In this document: positions 1 through 5,037 of the stretch, piece after piece
Position numbering within the stretch: position 1 is the stretch's first letter
Layout of the letters: every line of letters begins with the position of its first letter
Translations under genes and position numbers: made by a program
The notes under the pieces: model-generated
What the model saw: the letters and a program-made list of their open reading frames with translations, nothing else
Database searches by the model: none
Told to the model about the DNA's origin: nothing
Source: Bacteroidota bacterium
Lineage (GTDB): Bacteria; Bacteroidota; Bacteroidia; J057
Reading direction: 5' to 3'
DNA: 5,037 bases
NCBI GenBank assembly: GCA_963169475.1
Contig: CAUJFT010000452.1
Span: forward strand, 1 to 5,037

Positions 1-1263
1 GTAATGGGGCAATATTTGAACCCTAATGATGCTAATTTTAGCTTGATAATGCCAGGAGATTTAATCGCTAAAAATCAGTACAATGTTCCGGAACTCATCA
101 AAAGTTATGGAATGGTAGGGGTAGAGCTAGTGGGTAGTGCGGGAGAACCCTTACAGATAGCGGCAGGATTTGAAGCTACGGTAGCGTTTCCGATTCAGGC
201 AAATCAAGTGGGAGACGCACCCTCCGAAATTCCGCTATGGCATTTTGATGAAAATATAGGCTACTGGATGCGGGACGGAAGTGCCACTATTCAAAATGGA
301 AGGTATATCGGCAAAGTGAAGCATTTTTCTTTTTGGAATTGCGATACGCCGGAAGCCGCAATTACGCTTGAAATGACCCTTGTAGATGCAAGCGGGAATC
401 CTTTACCTAATCTTCTCGTTCAGTTAGCCTCTGCTAATTACGGAACCCGCTCCGGATATACTAATTCTAACGGCTGGGTTGGCGGGTTAATCCCCAGCAA
501 CGAAGTGCTGTCAATGACTATTCTGATGCCGCTTCAAGGAACAAACTGCCAACTGTCAGTACAAAATATAGGTCCTTTTATTATCAATACTAACCTTGGA
601 AATATCGTAATCAATAATTCCGGAAATGTGATAATTACCTCCGTTTCGGGAATTGTACAAGATTGTAATACGCTTCCCGTTGCGAATGGTTCCGTAACGA
701 TAAATGATGGTAGCACTACTTACGTTACCTTAACCGATGCAAATGGGGCTTATTCCTTTTCTCACTTGACTTGTATTACAGGAGGGGTGAATGCAGATTT
801 AATAGCAAATGATTACACCAATCTCACACAAGGAGCCGTTGTGCCAGTTTTACTTAACGGAGGAGCTATGGCTCAAAACCTTTCCGCTTGTGGTACTGCA
901 ATTGCTGAATTTATTTCTCATGCAGAAAATGGAAATACTTACTTATTTGCCAACTCTGCTTCTATCTCATGTGCAGATTCTGCAGTAGTATCCTTATATG
1001 TATCAGCCTATAACAATGGTACCGGAGGACAACAATTCCTAAATTTTGATTTAGACGACCTTGGAGGAGGGAACTACTCTGTAACCAATATGTATGGATA
1101 TATGGGTACTCAGACAAGTACCTATACCGCTACTTCTGTATCAGTAACTAATTATCCCACTGCGACAGGGCAGTATTTAGACTGTGTAATAACGGGGACT
1201 TATTCCTCTCCGCCCGGCGGACCGCTTCCCTTTACTACTACGGTACATATCCTTAGAGACTAG
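1..1263 (+). CDS. Partial (3' part) secreted/surface protein with carboxypeptidase-regulatory-like beta-sandwich modules
   Basis: The frame is open from the first base, and the ATG at 4 sits directly in what reads as domain sequence with no signal peptide, so the true start is probably upstream. Counting from that ATG, residues about 15-113 form a module with the pattern VELVGSAGEPL, then IPLWHFDENIGYW, then GKVKHFSFWNCD. This resembles the FAM171-like extracellular module often seen in Bacteroidota surface proteins. Residues about 119-175 and 213-275 look like two carboxypeptidase-regulatory-like (transthyretin-type) beta sandwiches, each with an A/S-x-G-x-PLPN or DANGAYSF-type signature. 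Residues about 300-419 are a beta-rich C-terminal domain ending GTYSSPPGGPLPF...VHILRD. No C-terminal type IX sorting domain is visible. The protein is probably exported, either as a lipoprotein or as a surface-exposed protein, but the anchoring signal lies outside the window. The specific ligand or role is unknown. Family placement rests on remembered motif patterns, not a search. Confidence 0.8.
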   Translation, partial: VMGQYLNPNDANFSLIMPGDLIAKNQYNVPELIKSYGMVGVELVGSAGEPLQIAAGFEATVAFPIQANQVGDAPSEIPLWHFDENIGYWMRDGSATIQNGRYIGKVKHFSFWNCDTPEAAITLEMTLVDASGNPLPNLLVQLASANYGTRSGYTNSNGWVGGLIPSNEVLSMTILMPLQGTNCQLSVQNIGPFIINTNLGNIVINNSGNVIITSVSGIVQDCNTLPVANGSVTINDGSTTYVTLTDANGAYSFSHLTCITGGVNADLIANDYTNLTQGAVVPVLLNGGAMAQNLSACGTAIAEFISHAENGNTYLFANSASISCADSAVVSLYVSAYNNGTGGQQFLNFDLDDLGGGNYSVTNMYGYMGTQTSTYTATSVSVTNYPTATGQYLDCVITGTYSSPPGGPLPFTTTVHILRD

Positions 1264-1286
1264 GCAGTACTCCAAAATGTAAATAC

Positions 1287-1320
1287 AAACGCCACAGAGA
1301 TAAAAATCTGTGGCGTTTTT
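1287..1320 (+). terminator. Intrinsic terminator after the surface-protein gene
   Basis: A perfect 12-bp stem pairs 1287-1298 (AAACGCCACAGA) with 1307-1318 (TCTGTGGCGTTT) around an 8-base loop, and the stem runs into a T-run at 1316-1320. It starts 23 bases after the stop codon at 1263, as expected for a Rho-independent terminator of the upstream gene. The A-rich 5' flank is weaker as a T-run for the opposite direction, and no minus-strand gene ends here. Confidence 0.9.
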
Positions 1321-1344
1321 GCATTGAAAAAAATTGTATCTTTG
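1318..1344 (+). promoter_or_regulatory. Bacteroidota-type promoter for the 1383-3426 gene pair
   Basis: A perfect TAnnTTTG -7 element (TATCTTTG) lies at 1337-1344. The best -33 candidate is TTTG at 1318-1321, 15 bases upstream, which is a little short compared with the usual spacing. The predicted start of transcription is near 1350, about 33 bases before the ATG at 1383. The -33 element overlaps the T-run of the preceding terminator, so termination and initiation are packed into fewer than 60 bases. Confidence 0.65.
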
Positions 1345-1382
1345 CAGCGTTCAATTCGGTGAATTTTTCACGACTATAAAAA

Positions 1383-2126
1383 ATGGGTACAACGAACGAA
1401 TATCTTCAAAAATCATGTTTCCTCATTTACTATTCATTGAAACTACTTGGGAAGCAAGTAGAGGTTTTGGATATCATCATAAAGAGAAAGAATAAAAATA
1501 TCTATAGGGTGGCGATACTGTTTTTAGGGGTAATGATTTCCGGACAGAACCTTTCTGCCCAAGAAGCTACCCTTCCAGACTCGTTCCTATACAAAATCAA
1601 TCAATGTAACCTTGATTTCTCTCTCTCAGGAGAAGTAGAGGAAAAAATGCTTGCGCGCAAAGAAAATGCACGCATAGCCGGGCAGAATAACTGTGCTTCG
1701 GTGTACTACTTCAAACCTGACCTCACGGTTTCTATTGGTAAAAAGAAAGAACTCAACCTTGTTTATAAAGTAGTATCTACTCCAATCACGAATGACTCTA
1801 ATAAGATAAAGGCTTATGAGGAGTTTCTTCCTGTAGCTTTTGGGCTTTACAATGCAGGACTTCAAGAGAACGATGACTTAGGGACAGAGTTAAGTCTTAT
1901 AGATAGCATAGAAAGAGATATTCATGCTGATATTGTTGAGATAGGCACCTTTTCTCTCAACAAAGAAGTACAGAAATGTATCCGGCATGATACCTATGTA
2001 CATCTAATGGCATATAAAAAAGGAAGAGGATATTTCCATATTTTACTGTTTTATAACAAAGAAGAATATAAAGATTTTAAGCGACTGCTTGCAACGGCAC
2101 TTCGCTCTCTGAAATTTAATGAATAA
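1383..2126 (+). CDS. Exported protein of unknown function
   Basis: I do not recognise a family. From the ATG at 1383 the product is 247 residues. Residues 34-60 have the form of a Sec signal peptide: a basic KRKNKN stretch, a hydrophobic core VAILFLGVMI, and a likely cleavage after SAQ at residue 60. The remaining roughly 187 residues are a soluble alpha/beta domain with three cysteines (75, 104, 199). It ends in a pattern GRGYFHILLFYNKEEYKDFKRLLATALRSLKF, given here only to mark residues 215-245, which loosely resembles the end of PsbP/DcrB-like folds, but this is a weak impression. The 33 residues before the signal are unusual, so the real start may be a TTG at 1467 or a nearby non-ATG codon. 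The gene overlaps the next by 8 bases and is probably co-transcribed with it from the promoter at 1318-1344. The likely location is periplasm or outside the cell. Confidence 0.75.
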   Translation: MGTTNEYLQKSCFLIYYSLKLLGKQVEVLDIIIKRKNKNIYRVAILFLGVMISGQNLSAQEATLPDSFLYKINQCNLDFSLSGEVEEKMLARKENARIAGQNNCASVYYFKPDLTVSIGKKKELNLVYKVVSTPITNDSNKIKAYEEFLPVAFGLYNAGLQENDDLGTELSLIDSIERDIHADIVEIGTFSLNKEVQKCIRHDTYVHLMAYKKGRGYFHILLFYNKEEYKDFKRLLATALRSLKFNE

Positions 2127-3426
2127 TAGAAAATTGTACATGAGTGAGGCAAATAAAATCTATCTGGAAGCAAAATATAACTTAGAAAAAGAAGACTTCC
2201 AAGAAGGGTTTAAATATATCCAGAATGGATTAGGCATGGACGCTGGATTCAGAGAGTTCTATGAGCTTGCGGCAGAAGCATTGGATTGGCTGGGTGATGA
2301 GGAGGAAGCCACCTTATTCAAAAACGCCCTAAATAATTTTGATAACTACAAGCCTTTTTTTGATTTAGGATATCATTTTGTAGAAATAGGCAATTGGAAA
2401 CTAGCCGAAAGTATGCTTAGACGCGCAAACAGCCTTAACCCTTTAGATTGTGATGTAGCGTATGAGTATTCTCTCGCCTTAGGTGCAACCTTTCAGTTTG
2501 AAAAAGCCTTAGAGGTCTTGAAAAAAACAAATTATTTTTCGGATTTCTGGACTTCGTATAGAGTATATTTTTTTGAAATTCTCCTTAATCAAGACATAAA
2601 CAAGGCAAAAGAATTTATCCGTTATATCCGGACAGAAATTTATAAACAAGAATCTCTAACCGAAGAAGATACATTTGCTCTCTACAAACTGTCGCATCTT
2701 CAAGAAATGACTCAACGCATACAAGCAATAGGAGTGCCGACTTTTCATGTTAGAGATTATCATTTCATTCAGTATGGAGGAGCATTAATGACATTTACAG
2801 ACGATTGGGGCGGGAGGAGCATAGAGCTATGGCTATCTCCCCAAGAAGTGAGAGATATAGCTGAAAACATAAAAAATATACTGAATGTAAACGGAATATC
2901 TACGCGTAATCTTCTTTACCTTCCAGACAGAAACACCTCAATCCTTGCTTGTATTTTAGGGGAAATACTCAATGTGAAAATATCCCTTTTTGAGGAAAGA
3001 ATGCCTATTCCTGAAAATACAATAATCATGGCAAGTAGTGCGTTGAGTTTTTCGAGCTTCAGAAGCCTATCCGTTATGCAGCCTACTGTGAAAACCCTAG
3101 CATTCTACTTGGACTGGACAAAAGACGGGGCTTGTTTTTGCCCGGATATAGGCGGAGTACTTACACAATCCTGCCATTTTCCATGGGAAGAAGGAGTTAA
3201 GTTTTTGAACAGTAGGAACGTGGAAAAGTATCCCGCTGATAGTAGGAATAAAGAAAAAATAGCCAAAGAAATTGCAGCACTCGCCCCTAGCCTTAGTACT
3301 GTAGATAATTTTGCCACCCATCTTGAATTTTATCAGAAATACGCTTCTTTCCTGAAACTAAATCAATCTAAAGGAACGCGCCATCTATTTACAAGAGAAA
3401 GCCCCGTATCCGGAAATCGTTCCTAA
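2119..3426 (+). CDS. TPR-repeat protein with unassigned C-terminal domain
   Basis: This is a 435-residue protein with no signal peptide, so it is probably cytoplasmic. Residues about 12-75 and 80-137 are helical and fit tetratricopeptide repeats, with small residues at the expected places (for example NWKLAESMLRRANSLNP at 92-108), which suggests protein-protein contact. Residues about 208-375 form a separate alpha/beta domain with YLPDRNTSILACILGEIL at 267-284, a strand-like TIIMASSAL at 301-309, and a cysteine cluster (C339, C341, C352). The helix-strand order is vaguely like a phosphoribosyltransferase fold, but no PRPP loop is evident and I assign no function. The ATG at 2119 overlaps the upstream stop (ATGAATAA), which would allow translational coupling. 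The ATG at 2140 (MSEANKIYLEAKY) is an equally good start. No promoter or terminator lies between it and the 1383 gene, so the two form an operon. Confidence 0.8.
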   Translation: MNNRKLYMSEANKIYLEAKYNLEKEDFQEGFKYIQNGLGMDAGFREFYELAAEALDWLGDEEEATLFKNALNNFDNYKPFFDLGYHFVEIGNWKLAESMLRRANSLNPLDCDVAYEYSLALGATFQFEKALEVLKKTNYFSDFWTSYRVYFFEILLNQDINKAKEFIRYIRTEIYKQESLTEEDTFALYKLSHLQEMTQRIQAIGVPTFHVRDYHFIQYGGALMTFTDDWGGRSIELWLSPQEVRDIAENIKNILNVNGISTRNLLYLPDRNTSILACILGEILNVKISLFEERMPIPENTIIMASSALSFSSFRSLSVMQPTVKTLAFYLDWTKDGACFCPDIGGVLTQSCHFPWEEGVKFLNSRNVEKYPADSRNKEKIAKEIAALAPSLSTVDNFATHLEFYQKYASFLKLNQSKGTRHLFTRESPVSGNRS

Positions 3427-3471
3427 GTGCGGGACTTATGCTTTGCCCCCTTTTGGGACAACCCTATATCT

Positions 3472-3527
3472 GCTATACTTTAGAGAAACCCTATGCGAAA
3501 GCCTTATTTCGGGTAGGCTATACTTTA
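3472..3527. repeat. 11-base direct repeat in the convergent spacer
   Basis: GCTATACTTTA occurs at 3472-3482 and again at 3517-3527, with a period of 45 bases. A shorter repeat, AACCCTAT, occurs near 3460 and 3487. The second long copy abuts the stop codon of the minus-strand CoA-transferase gene. The repeat brackets the hairpin at 3490-3517. Its function is unknown. Confidence 0.6.
3490..3517. terminator. Possible bidirectional terminator hairpin between convergent genes
   Basis: CGAAA at 3496-3500 pairs with TTTCG at 3507-3511 around a 6-base loop. After a 2x2 internal loop, CCTA (3490-3493) pairs with TAGG (3514-3517). The hairpin sits midway between the stops at 3426 (+) and 3528 (-), where both transcripts need an end. 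Neither side has a clean T-run (only CTTTATTATAG on one side), so it is a weak intrinsic terminator at best. Confidence 0.35.
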
Positions 3528-4184
3528 TTATAGTTCCATTTCTTTTACGTCCGGAGAGACTATCAGCTTACCGGCTGTTTTTGAAATGATTTCTTCTACG
3601 GTTACTCCCGGAGCGGTTTCAAGTAAGTAGAAAGCTCCTCCGCGTATGTCAAAAACCCCAAGGTCAGACACTACTTTTTTAATACATCTTACCCCTGTAA
3701 TTGGTAAAGTACAAGAGGGTAAGAGTTTTGAGTTTCCGGCTTTGTCTGTGTGCTGCATGGCTACAATAATATTCTTCGCGCTTGCCACCAAATCCATCGC
3801 GCCTCCCATTCCTTTTACCATTTTGCCCGGTACTTTCCAGTTTGCAATATCTCCATTTTGAGAAACTTCCATTGCCCCAAGTACGGTGAGGTCCACGTGT
3901 CCGCCTCTAATCATCGCAAAACTATCTGCCGAACTAAATAAAGAAGCACCGGGTAACATCGTTACGGTTTGTTTTCCCGCATTAATTAAGTCTGCGTCCA
4001 CAGATTCTTCGTCAGGAAAAGGACCCATTCCTAATAACCCATTTTCAGATTGAAGAAAAATGGAGATGCCTTCCGGAATATAATTAGCAACAAGGGTGGG
4101 GATGCCAATTCCAAGATTTACATAGTATCCATCTTTCAGCTCCCTTGCGATTCTTTTTGCGATTTGCTCTTTGTTAAGTCCCAT
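3528..4184 (-). CDS. scoB: 3-oxoacid CoA-transferase subunit B
   Basis: This is the beta subunit of a family I CoA-transferase, most like succinyl-CoA:3-ketoacid (acetoacetate) CoA-transferase. The enzyme moves CoA between succinyl-CoA and acetoacetate as a heteromer with subunit A in the cytoplasm. The product is 218 residues from the ATG at 4184, the usual length for this subunit. It shows the glycine-rich GIGIPT motif (25-30) and the SENG motif (46-49), whose Glu47 corresponds to the catalytic glutamate that forms the glutamyl-CoA thioester. It also has the family segment GGHVDLTVLGAMEVSQNGD and NWKVPGK with GMGGAMDL. An in-frame GTG at 4211 would add nine residues not typical of the family and lies about at or before the predicted transcription start, so I prefer 4184. 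The related symbol atoA is possible, because butyrate/acetate-type enzymes share these motifs. No subunit A gene is next to it: downstream is a convergent gene and upstream is non-coding DNA to at least 4681. Confidence 0.93.
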   Translation of the reverse strand: MGLNKEQIAKRIARELKDGYYVNLGIGIPTLVANYIPEGISIFLQSENGLLGMGPFPDEESVDADLINAGKQTVTMLPGASLFSSADSFAMIRGGHVDLTVLGAMEVSQNGDIANWKVPGKMVKGMGGAMDLVASAKNIIVAMQHTDKAGNSKLLPSCTLPITGVRCIKKVVSDLGVFDIRGGAFYLLETAPGVTVEEIISKTAGKLIVSPDVKEMEL

Positions 4185-4214
4185 AATTTGAGAGTATTTG
4201 AATATGAACACAAA

Positions 4215-4242
4215 AAAAGGTAATTTATCTTATATCGGCAAA
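4215..4242 (-). promoter_or_regulatory. Possible promoter of scoB
   Basis: On the minus strand, TTTG (plus 4239-4242) is followed after 16 bases by TACCTTTT (plus 4215-4222), one mismatch from the Bacteroidota TAnnTTTG element. It would start transcription about 20-25 bases before the ATG at 4184. In AT-rich DNA such a match can arise by chance. Confidence 0.35.
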
Positions 4243-4577
4243 TTATTTTTTGAAGAGCATGTTATTTATAGGTAAGTACGAAATAAATAATATTTGTTTT
4301 GAAAATCATAAATGATTGGTAATAATGAAGCTAAAATTTAATCATTCATAACTACTTATGCCCCTGCTAACCCCATAAGCACCTCTCGTACAAGGTAAGT
4401 ATGTGTTATCTTGAGGATAAGCAGCTTCTCCATTCCTTTTCTAAAAATAGAAGAATACTATAACTATTCAGGTACTATGGGTACTAAAAATAAATTTGTT
4501 TGCCTTTTTTTTAATCAATTACTTTGCCCACATGGATAGTTACAGAAGACTTAATAAACCTACATAAAAAGGGAGAA
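4243..4577. other. Non-coding AT-rich stretch between scoB and the IS remnant
   Basis: No convincing gene is present. It contains a 14-base palindrome AATCATAAATGATT (4304-4317) with a further AATCATT copy at 4340-4346. A less AT-rich island at about 4355-4433 encodes a 25-codon minus-strand frame (listed separately). Near 4499-4526 a promoter-like TTTG, 17 bases, then TACTTTG is seen, but that -7 element is one base short of consensus. No tRNA or rRNA structure was recognised. Confidence 0.6.
4356..4433 (-). CDS. Very small coding-like frame, possible gene fragment
   Basis: This is a 25-codon frame (MEKLLILKITHTYL, then VREVLMGLAGA) reading toward scoB. Its base composition is richer in G and C than the surrounding DNA, and its residue content looks protein-like. 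The frame is closed upstream by an in-frame stop about ten codons before the ATG. Its stop overlaps the arm of a 6-bp inverted repeat (CTTATG 4355-4360, CATAAG 4374-4379). It may be the C-terminal relic of a lost gene, a small membrane-associated peptide, or chance. I do not recognise a family. Confidence 0.15.
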   Translation of the reverse strand: MEKLLILKITHTYLVREVLMGLAGA

Positions 4578-4646
4578 ATGGCAAACTGTCTAAAAACCCC
4601 TTTTCTTGTTAAGATGGGGATTGTTGATAAGTTGTACTTAAATTAG
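4578..4646 (+). CDS. Tiny ORF with a Shine-Dalgarno-like leader in front of the transposase remnant
   Basis: A 22-codon frame (MANCLKTPFLVK, then MGIVDKLYLN) is preceded by GGGAG about four bases before its ATG. It ends just before the transposase promoter and overlaps the presumed IS left end. It is probably not a real gene, because purine-rich leaders carry little weight in Bacteroidota and nothing supports its product. Confidence 0.1.
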   Translation: MANCLKTPFLVKMGIVDKLYLN

Positions 4647-4677
4647 TTGCATAATAATTTGATTATCATTATATTTG
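4647..4677 (+). promoter_or_regulatory. Near-consensus Bacteroidota promoter of the transposase remnant
   Basis: TTG at 4647-4649, a 20-base spacer, then a perfect TAnnTTTG (TATATTTG) at 4670-4677. The predicted transcription start is around 4684, right at the ATG at 4682, so the message would be leaderless or nearly so, or translation would begin at a later codon. The promoter appears intact although the gene it serves is broken. Confidence 0.65.
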
Positions 4678-4681
4678 CTGT

Positions 4682-4918
4682 ATGAAATTCATACAAGGTA
4701 AAGACAGAAATCAAGTCAGTTTCTTTTGTTTGGAGGAGCAAATTGACGATAATAACGAAGTCAGGTTTATTGAGCTGTTTGTAACCGGCATCAACCTGGC
4801 TGATGCCGGTTTTAAAATGGATTTTATTGAGAATGGTCGCCCAGCCTATCATCTTGGTGATTTGTTAAAATTGTTTTTGTCTTGCGCTTTATTTTTCATC
4901 TATATGGAGCTTTTTTAA
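4682..4918 (+). pseudogene. Truncated IS1182-family transposase (N-terminal stub)
   Basis: Residues 1-66 match the typical start of Bacteroidota IS1182-type transposases: MKFIQGKDRNQVSFFCLEEQ, then GFKMDFIENGRPAYH, then the beginning of the DUF772 domain at DLLKLFL. Intact relatives continue with a YGYLNRIRSSR-like segment and run to several hundred residues with a DDE catalytic domain. Here the frame changes character after about residue 66 (4879) to SCALFFIYMELF and stops at 4918. All catalytic residues are absent, so it cannot be an active transposase. The cause is most likely a deletion that joined the stub to unrelated AT-rich DNA. Confidence 0.85.
4783..4811 (+). other. Perfect 11-bp inverted repeat inside the transposase start
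   Basis: AACCGGCATCA (4783-4793) pairs perfectly with TGATGCCGGTT (4801-4811) around a 7-base loop, and the 3' arm runs into TTTT (4810-4813). It lies about 100 bases after the promoter, within codons 34-44 of the stub. It has the form of a weak intrinsic terminator or an mRNA attenuating hairpin, which would limit expression of the transposase and read-through from or into the element. Confidence 0.6.
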
Positions 4919-4935
4919 GCCTTTTAGAGCTAAGT

Positions 4936-4966
4936 AGTTCTTAGTTTTTAATGATGAGTTCTTAGT
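4936..4966. repeat. Tandemly spaced 10-base repeat AGTTCTTAGT, 21-base period
   Basis: AGTTCTTAGT occurs at 4936-4945 and 4957-4966, 21 bases apart, which is two helical turns. The first copy is part of a small inverted repeat (CTAAG 4930-4934, CTTAG 4940-4944). The pair lies 60-90 bases before the ATG at 5026, so it could be a regulator binding site, but no -7 element is clear nearby. Confidence 0.4.
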
Positions 4967-5025
4967 ATATACAAATAGTTGTTTATCAGTTTTTAACCAA
5001 AAATAATATCATAAACTAATTTCAA

Positions 5026-5037
5026 ATGAGTACTTAT
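5026..5037 (+). CDS. Possible start of a gene running off the window
   Basis: An ATG at 5026 opens a frame (MSTY) that continues to the last base. Only four codons are visible, so this is no more than a candidate. It follows an AT-rich leader (4919-5025) with no other gene, which fits an upstream regulatory region. Confidence 0.15.

Larger units (their letters stand above)
4578..4879 (+). mobile_element. Left-end remnant of an IS1182-family insertion sequence
   Basis: The IS content is inferred from the transposase start at 4682 and its promoter at 4647-4677. The left boundary is approximate; the segment GGCAAACTGTCTAAAAA near 4580-4596 is a candidate terminal repeat only because of its position. 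I looked for its reverse complement in 4880-5037 and found none, so the right end and about 400 codons of transposase are missing. The homology appears to stop near 4879. Confidence 0.55.

Noticed and set aside
534..716. Minus-strand open frame inside the surface-protein gene
   Set aside because: It lies wholly within a well-supported plus-strand gene and its product has no recognisable features.
1626..1865. Minus-strand open frame inside the exported-protein gene
   Set aside because: It is antisense to a better supported gene with a signal peptide and operon context.
3097..3321. Two overlapping minus-strand frames inside the TPR gene
   Set aside because: Both are low-complexity shadows of the coding strand with no independent start signals.
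3646..3941. Plus-strand frames antisense to scoB
   Set aside because: scoB is firmly identified by its catalytic motifs, and these frames mirror its codons.
4381..4391. GTACGAGAGG on the minus strand, identical to part of the 23S rRNA sarcin-ricin loop
   Set aside because: Only about ten bases match and the flanks do not resemble 23S rRNA, so it is a chance match.
4499..4527. Promoter-like TTTG, 17 bases, TACTTTG
   Set aside because: The -7 element is one base short of TAnnTTTG and no credible gene follows it directly.
4643..4852. Minus-strand frame across the transposase stub
   Set aside because: The plus strand encodes the recognisable IS1182 transposase start with its own promoter.
1..5037. 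CRISPR array, tRNA or rRNA genes
   Set aside because: No regularly spaced repeats with spacers, cloverleaf-like sequence or rRNA-like stretches were found by eye.

Overview
The window looks like AT-rich chromosomal DNA of a Bacteroidota (Bacteroidetes) bacterium. Three things suggest this: promoter elements of the Bacteroidota sigma-ABfA type (TAnnTTTG -7 boxes at 1337-1344 and 4670-4677), an IS1182-type transposase start of a kind common in that phylum, and a secreted protein built from carboxypeptidase-regulatory-like modules. Genus cannot be told from the sequence.

Layout. Bases 1-1263 (+) are the 3' part of a large extracellular or surface beta-sandwich protein whose start lies outside the window. 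It ends at a strong intrinsic terminator (1287-1320), and a Bacteroidota promoter follows immediately, sharing the terminator's T-run. That promoter drives a two-gene unit: an exported protein of unknown function (1383-2126, +) overlapped by 8 bases by a TPR-containing protein with an unassigned C-terminal domain (2119-3426, +). A 101-base convergent spacer holds a hairpin and an 11-base direct repeat. The opposite strand then carries subunit B of a 3-oxoacid (succinyl-CoA:acetoacetate type) CoA-transferase (3528-4184, -). Its subunit A partner is not in the window.

Bases 4185-5037 are mostly non-coding and look like a decay or insertion zone. It has a possible scoB promoter, a small coding-like island on the minus strand (4356-4433), and the 5' stub of an IS1182-family transposase (4682 to about 4879) with its own near-consensus promoter but no remaining body or right end. 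An AT-rich stretch follows with a 10-base repeat spaced 21 bases, just before an ATG at 5026 that may begin another gene.

How the genes work together: only the 1383/2119 pair is clearly co-transcribed, and its role is unknown. The CoA-transferase subunit is ordinary ketone-body/acetoacetate or short-chain acyl-CoA metabolism and is not obviously linked to the others. I saw no convincing evidence of a complete new defence or mobile system. The least explained items are the TPR protein's C-terminal domain with its partner exported protein, and the structured IS remnant.
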